NCBI RefSeq assembly: GCF_900119705.1
Contig: NZ_LT632322.1
Span: 434,001 to 498,000 of the forward strand
Direction of reading: 5' to 3'
DNA from: Murdochiella vaginalis
Lineage (GTDB): Bacteria; Bacillota; Clostridia; Tissierellales; Peptoniphilaceae
DNA: 64,000 bases
Shown here: one piece after another, positions 61,728-64,000 of the stretch
Layout: each line of letters begins with the position of its first letter
Numbering within the stretch: the stretch's first letter is position 1
The notes under the pieces: model-generated
Databases searched by the model: none
What the model was told of the DNA's origin: nothing
What the model saw: only the letters and a program-made list of their open reading frames with translations
Translations under genes and position numbers: made by a program

Positions 61728-63473
61728 ATGAAAAAACAAAGTCCCATAAAGCGTCTGTGGGAACTGGCTGCCAGTCAGCACGCCGGACTAAAACTCTCTG
61801 TGAGTCTTGCGGTACTTGGAGTTTTAGGTGGTATCGTTCCCTACGTGGTTGCGGGACAGGTTCTGACAAACTTATTTAATGGTGTGACAGACTTCAGTGC
61901 TTATATGAAAGCCTGCGTTGTCGGGCTTTTAGGCTATGCCGTGAAATCCGTTCTATATTCACTGTCGCTTTCCGTTTCCCATAAAGCCACTTTTGAACTT
62001 TTACAGGAACTGCGCGAAAAAATGCTGCACAAGCTTCCAAAACTCTCGCTGGGGAAAGTAACAGCGACACCCAGCGGTGAATGGAAGCAGCTCATTGTAG
62101 ATCAGGTGGAAAGTTTGGAGCGTCCGGTTGCTCATCTTATTCCGGAAATGACGGCAAATATGGTGGGGCCGCTCTGTATTTTGATTTATCTCATTGTACT
62201 GGACTGGCGCATGGCACTGTTATCTTTGGTATCCATTCCGATCGGAATGTTTTTTATGAGTATCATTATGAAAAGCTACGGCAAGCAATATGCCGGCTCG
62301 GTCCAGGTTGGCGCTCAGATGAATGCCGCTATTGCGGAATATGCCGGAGGCATTGAAGTTATTAAAGCTTTCAATCAAGGAGAGAGCAGCTATCACAAGT
62401 TTTCCGAGAAAATTCTCGCAAATGCCCAATACTACTACGACTGGATGAAAAGCGTTCAGTTCTTAATGTCGCTGTCTAAATCGATACTTCCTACAACGCT
62501 GCTTGCTGTTTTGCCGGCAGGATATCTTTTTTATCAAAGTGGAAGTTTGGACGGAGGCACATTTTTGACGACGGTGATCCTCTCTTTCTCCCTTTCGGGC
62601 CTTTTGATGGCTGCCATGAATTTTGTGGACAGTTTGGCTCGGGTGGGAACGGTTGTCGGTCAGATTGATGCGCTCTTAGCTGCCGAAGAGCAGCAGCATG
62701 AAAAACACCCGATATCGTTCAACAAACACGACATTGTTCTTGATCATGTTTCTTTTTCCTATGAATCCGGTGAAGATGCCAAAGAAATTATTCATGATGT
62801 TTCTTTAAGCATAAAAGACGGGAGCTTTAATGCATTTGTAGGTCCATCCGGCGGCGGCAAATCGACCTTAGCAAAACTGATAGCCGGCTATTGGGATGTG
62901 GAAAAAGGAAGCATCGCTATCGGTGGCATCAATGCGAAAAAGGTTCCCTTAGAACAACTCTATAACAGCGTTTCCTTTGTATCTCAGGATAATTTTCTCT
63001 TTAACGAAAGCATTCGCAACAACATTCGCATGGGTTGCTTGAGTGCTACGGATGAAGACGTGGAGCACATTGCGAAGCTCTCGGGCTGTCATGACTTTAT
63101 TGAGAATCTGGAAAACGGTTATGACACGATTGCAGGAGAAGGAGGCACTCATCTTTCCGGAGGTGAGCGTCAGCGGATTTCTATTGCGCGCGCCATGCTT
63201 AAAAACGCCCCGATTGTCATTTTCGACGAAGCAACAGCATACATTGATCCCGAGAATGAAGTGCTGATGCAGCAAGCACTGGGACAACTTGTTGCGGGGA
63301 AGACCGTTATCGCAATCGCTCATAGACTTTCCACCATCACGGGAGCCGATCAAATCTTCGTCATAGAAGAAGGAAAAATCGAAAATCATGGCACACATCA
63401 AGAGCTGCTTGAAAAGTCAAAGCTCTATCAAAGTATGTGGCTTGCTCATGTAGGCGCGAAAGGAGGCAAATAA
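61728..63473 (+). CDS. ABC half-transporter, exporter fold (IrtA/YbtP-like), second pair partner 1
   Basis: A 581-residue half-transporter. Six transmembrane segments are followed by an ATPase with GPSGGGKSTLAKLIAGYW, LSGGERQRISIARAML and FDEATAYIDPENE. Its general plan and the EATAY.DPENE form agree with the half-transporter at 28779, and both begin with a segment IVPYV(A/V)(S/G). AGGAGG precedes the ATG. It is followed immediately by a second half-transporter, so they form a heterodimer controlled by the adjacent TetR. Confidence 0.88.
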   Translation: MKKQSPIKRLWELAASQHAGLKLSVSLAVLGVLGGIVPYVVAGQVLTNLFNGVTDFSAYMKACVVGLLGYAVKSVLYSLSLSVSHKATFELLQELREKMLHKLPKLSLGKVTATPSGEWKQLIVDQVESLERPVAHLIPEMTANMVGPLCILIYLIVLDWRMALLSLVSIPIGMFFMSIIMKSYGKQYAGSVQVGAQMNAAIAEYAGGIEVIKAFNQGESSYHKFSEKILANAQYYYDWMKSVQFLMSLSKSILPTTLLAVLPAGYLFYQSGSLDGGTFLTTVILSFSLSGLLMAAMNFVDSLARVGTVVGQIDALLAAEEQQHEKHPISFNKHDIVLDHVSFSYESGEDAKEIIHDVSLSIKDGSFNAFVGPSGGGKSTLAKLIAGYWDVEKGSIAIGGINAKKVPLEQLYNSVSFVSQDNFLFNESIRNNIRMGCLSATDEDVEHIAKLSGCHDFIENLENGYDTIAGEGGTHLSGGERQRISIARAMLKNAPIVIFDEATAYIDPENEVLMQQALGQLVAGKTVIAIAHRLSTITGADQIFVIEEGKIENHGTHQELLEKSKLYQSMWLAHVGAKGGK

Positions 63474-63474
63474 C

Positions 63475-64000
63475 ATGTTGAACGCACTGAAAAAAATAGG
63501 ACATTTTGCCGGAGAGGAACAGGGCAATATTAGAAAGTCCATCGCCGTTTCCTTTCTTTTTGCCATTTTCTATATGTTTCAAATTGGTGCTGTTTACTTT
63601 GTCATCTTAGGGATGCTGGGAAAAGATATCGGCATAAACCCTGCTCTTTTGGCACTCCTTTTTCTCCTTATCAGCATCTTCGGACGTGCTCTTACCAACT
63701 ACTTTGCTCAGCTCGAGCAAACGCATGCCGGCTACTTCATGGTGGCTCGGCAGAGACTTGCGGTCGCAAACAAAATGAAGACCGTGCCTATGGGCTATTT
63801 TGATGAAGCAAACACCGGCAATATTGTAGGAACGCTTACTACGGTTCTCGGTGATGTAGAAAACACAGCTCCGGTTGTGCTGATCAATATCATGGGAGGC
63901 TTTCTCAATGCTTTTGTGTTTACTTTAATAACCTTGATCTGGGATTGGCGTATCGGTCTCATCGTTATTGTCGGTACACTGATTTATTTGTGGGTTACCT
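63475..64000 (+). CDS. ABC half-transporter, second pair partner 2 (3' truncated by window)
   Basis: Only 175 codons are visible. Transmembrane segments at about residues 25-45 and 55-75 are followed by KTVPMGYFDEANTGNIVGTL, which matches the KRVPMGYFNEHRLGDITAAV region of the half-transporter at 30530. It starts one base after the previous stop with AAAGGAGGC as ribosome site. The ATPase domain lies beyond the window. Confidence 0.85.
   Translation, partial: MLNALKKIGHFAGEEQGNIRKSIAVSFLFAIFYMFQIGAVYFVILGMLGKDIGINPALLALLFLLISIFGRALTNYFAQLEQTHAGYFMVARQRLAVANKMKTVPMGYFDEANTGNIVGTLTTVLGDVENTAPVVLINIMGGFLNAFVFTLITLIWDWRIGLIVIVGTLIYLWVT

Overview
The window is AT-rich Firmicutes DNA (most likely a Clostridia/Tissierellia-type anaerobe, possibly host-associated). 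Shine-Dalgarno sites are strong AGGAGG types, TTG and GTG starts occur, and gene families are typical of Gram-positive conjugative elements. No rRNA, tRNA or housekeeping gene is visible, so the species cannot be fixed. The whole window is accessory DNA.

Layout. (1) 1-23.2 kb: transfer and mobilisation backbone of an integrative conjugative element (ICE). In order it holds a TrbL/VirB6-like membrane protein (cut by the window edge), PrgI, VirB4, a membrane-anchored CHAP-type wall hydrolase, DUF4315 and DUF4366-type proteins, topoisomerase III, an AbrB-like regulator, an AlbA/Schlafen-type ATPase, a 2918-residue methylase/SNF2-helicase, an OB-fold ssDNA-binding protein, and on the minus strand MobC and a relaxase with an oriT-like region beside mobC. 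(2) 23.2-24.8 kb: an IS110-family element with a highly structured upstream leader, a bridge RNA candidate. (3) 25.3-39.5 kb: a 13-gene cargo operon behind one TetR-type promoter/operator. It encodes two complete ECF importers, a pair of IrtAB/YbtPQ-like half ABC transporters, an ATC (aminothiazoline carboxylate) hydrolase-like protein, a SAM methyltransferase, a MATE exporter and a membrane-anchored serine beta-lactamase-fold hydrolase. I read this as acquisition and processing of a thiazoline-type metallophore or a related small molecule. (4) 39.8-42.66 kb: the ICE recombination end, with a sigma-like gene broken by an in-frame amber codon, a structured non-coding stretch, a SHOCT-like small protein and a large serine recombinase whose stop codon coincides with the apparent element edge.

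(5) 42.66-64 kb: a patchwork of IS scars and resistance or transport islands. It has IS3 and IS30 C-terminal fragments, an intact IS256-family element, three copies of an IS-like end carrying phased repeats, and three other arrays of helically phased short repeats. Intact islands are: (a) a two-component system plus lantibiotic-immunity-like ABC transporter and metallophosphoesterase (45.6-51.7 kb), with four CAAG boxes at exact 11-bp spacing before the transporter operon; (b) a lactococcin-972-type bacteriocin-associated membrane protein and ABC ATPase without an evident bacteriocin (55.5-58.2 kb); (c) a cytidine deaminase-like gene (59.1 kb); (d) a second TetR/ABC half-transporter pair (61-64 kb, cut by the edge), related to the pair in the cargo operon and preceded by a palindromic operator. 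Broken genes are common here: a frameshifted XRE regulator, a recombinase without catalytic domain, TfoX, ATPase and ABC fragments.

Most notable: a 136-codon ORF with a perfect ribosome binding site lies in another frame inside the disordered linker of the giant helicase gene. Proteins of the ICE also share short tags: a 32-residue Asp-rich motif in the wall hydrolase and helicase, and a C-terminal S(I/V)LG.I..YQ motif in the helicase and ssDNA-binding protein.
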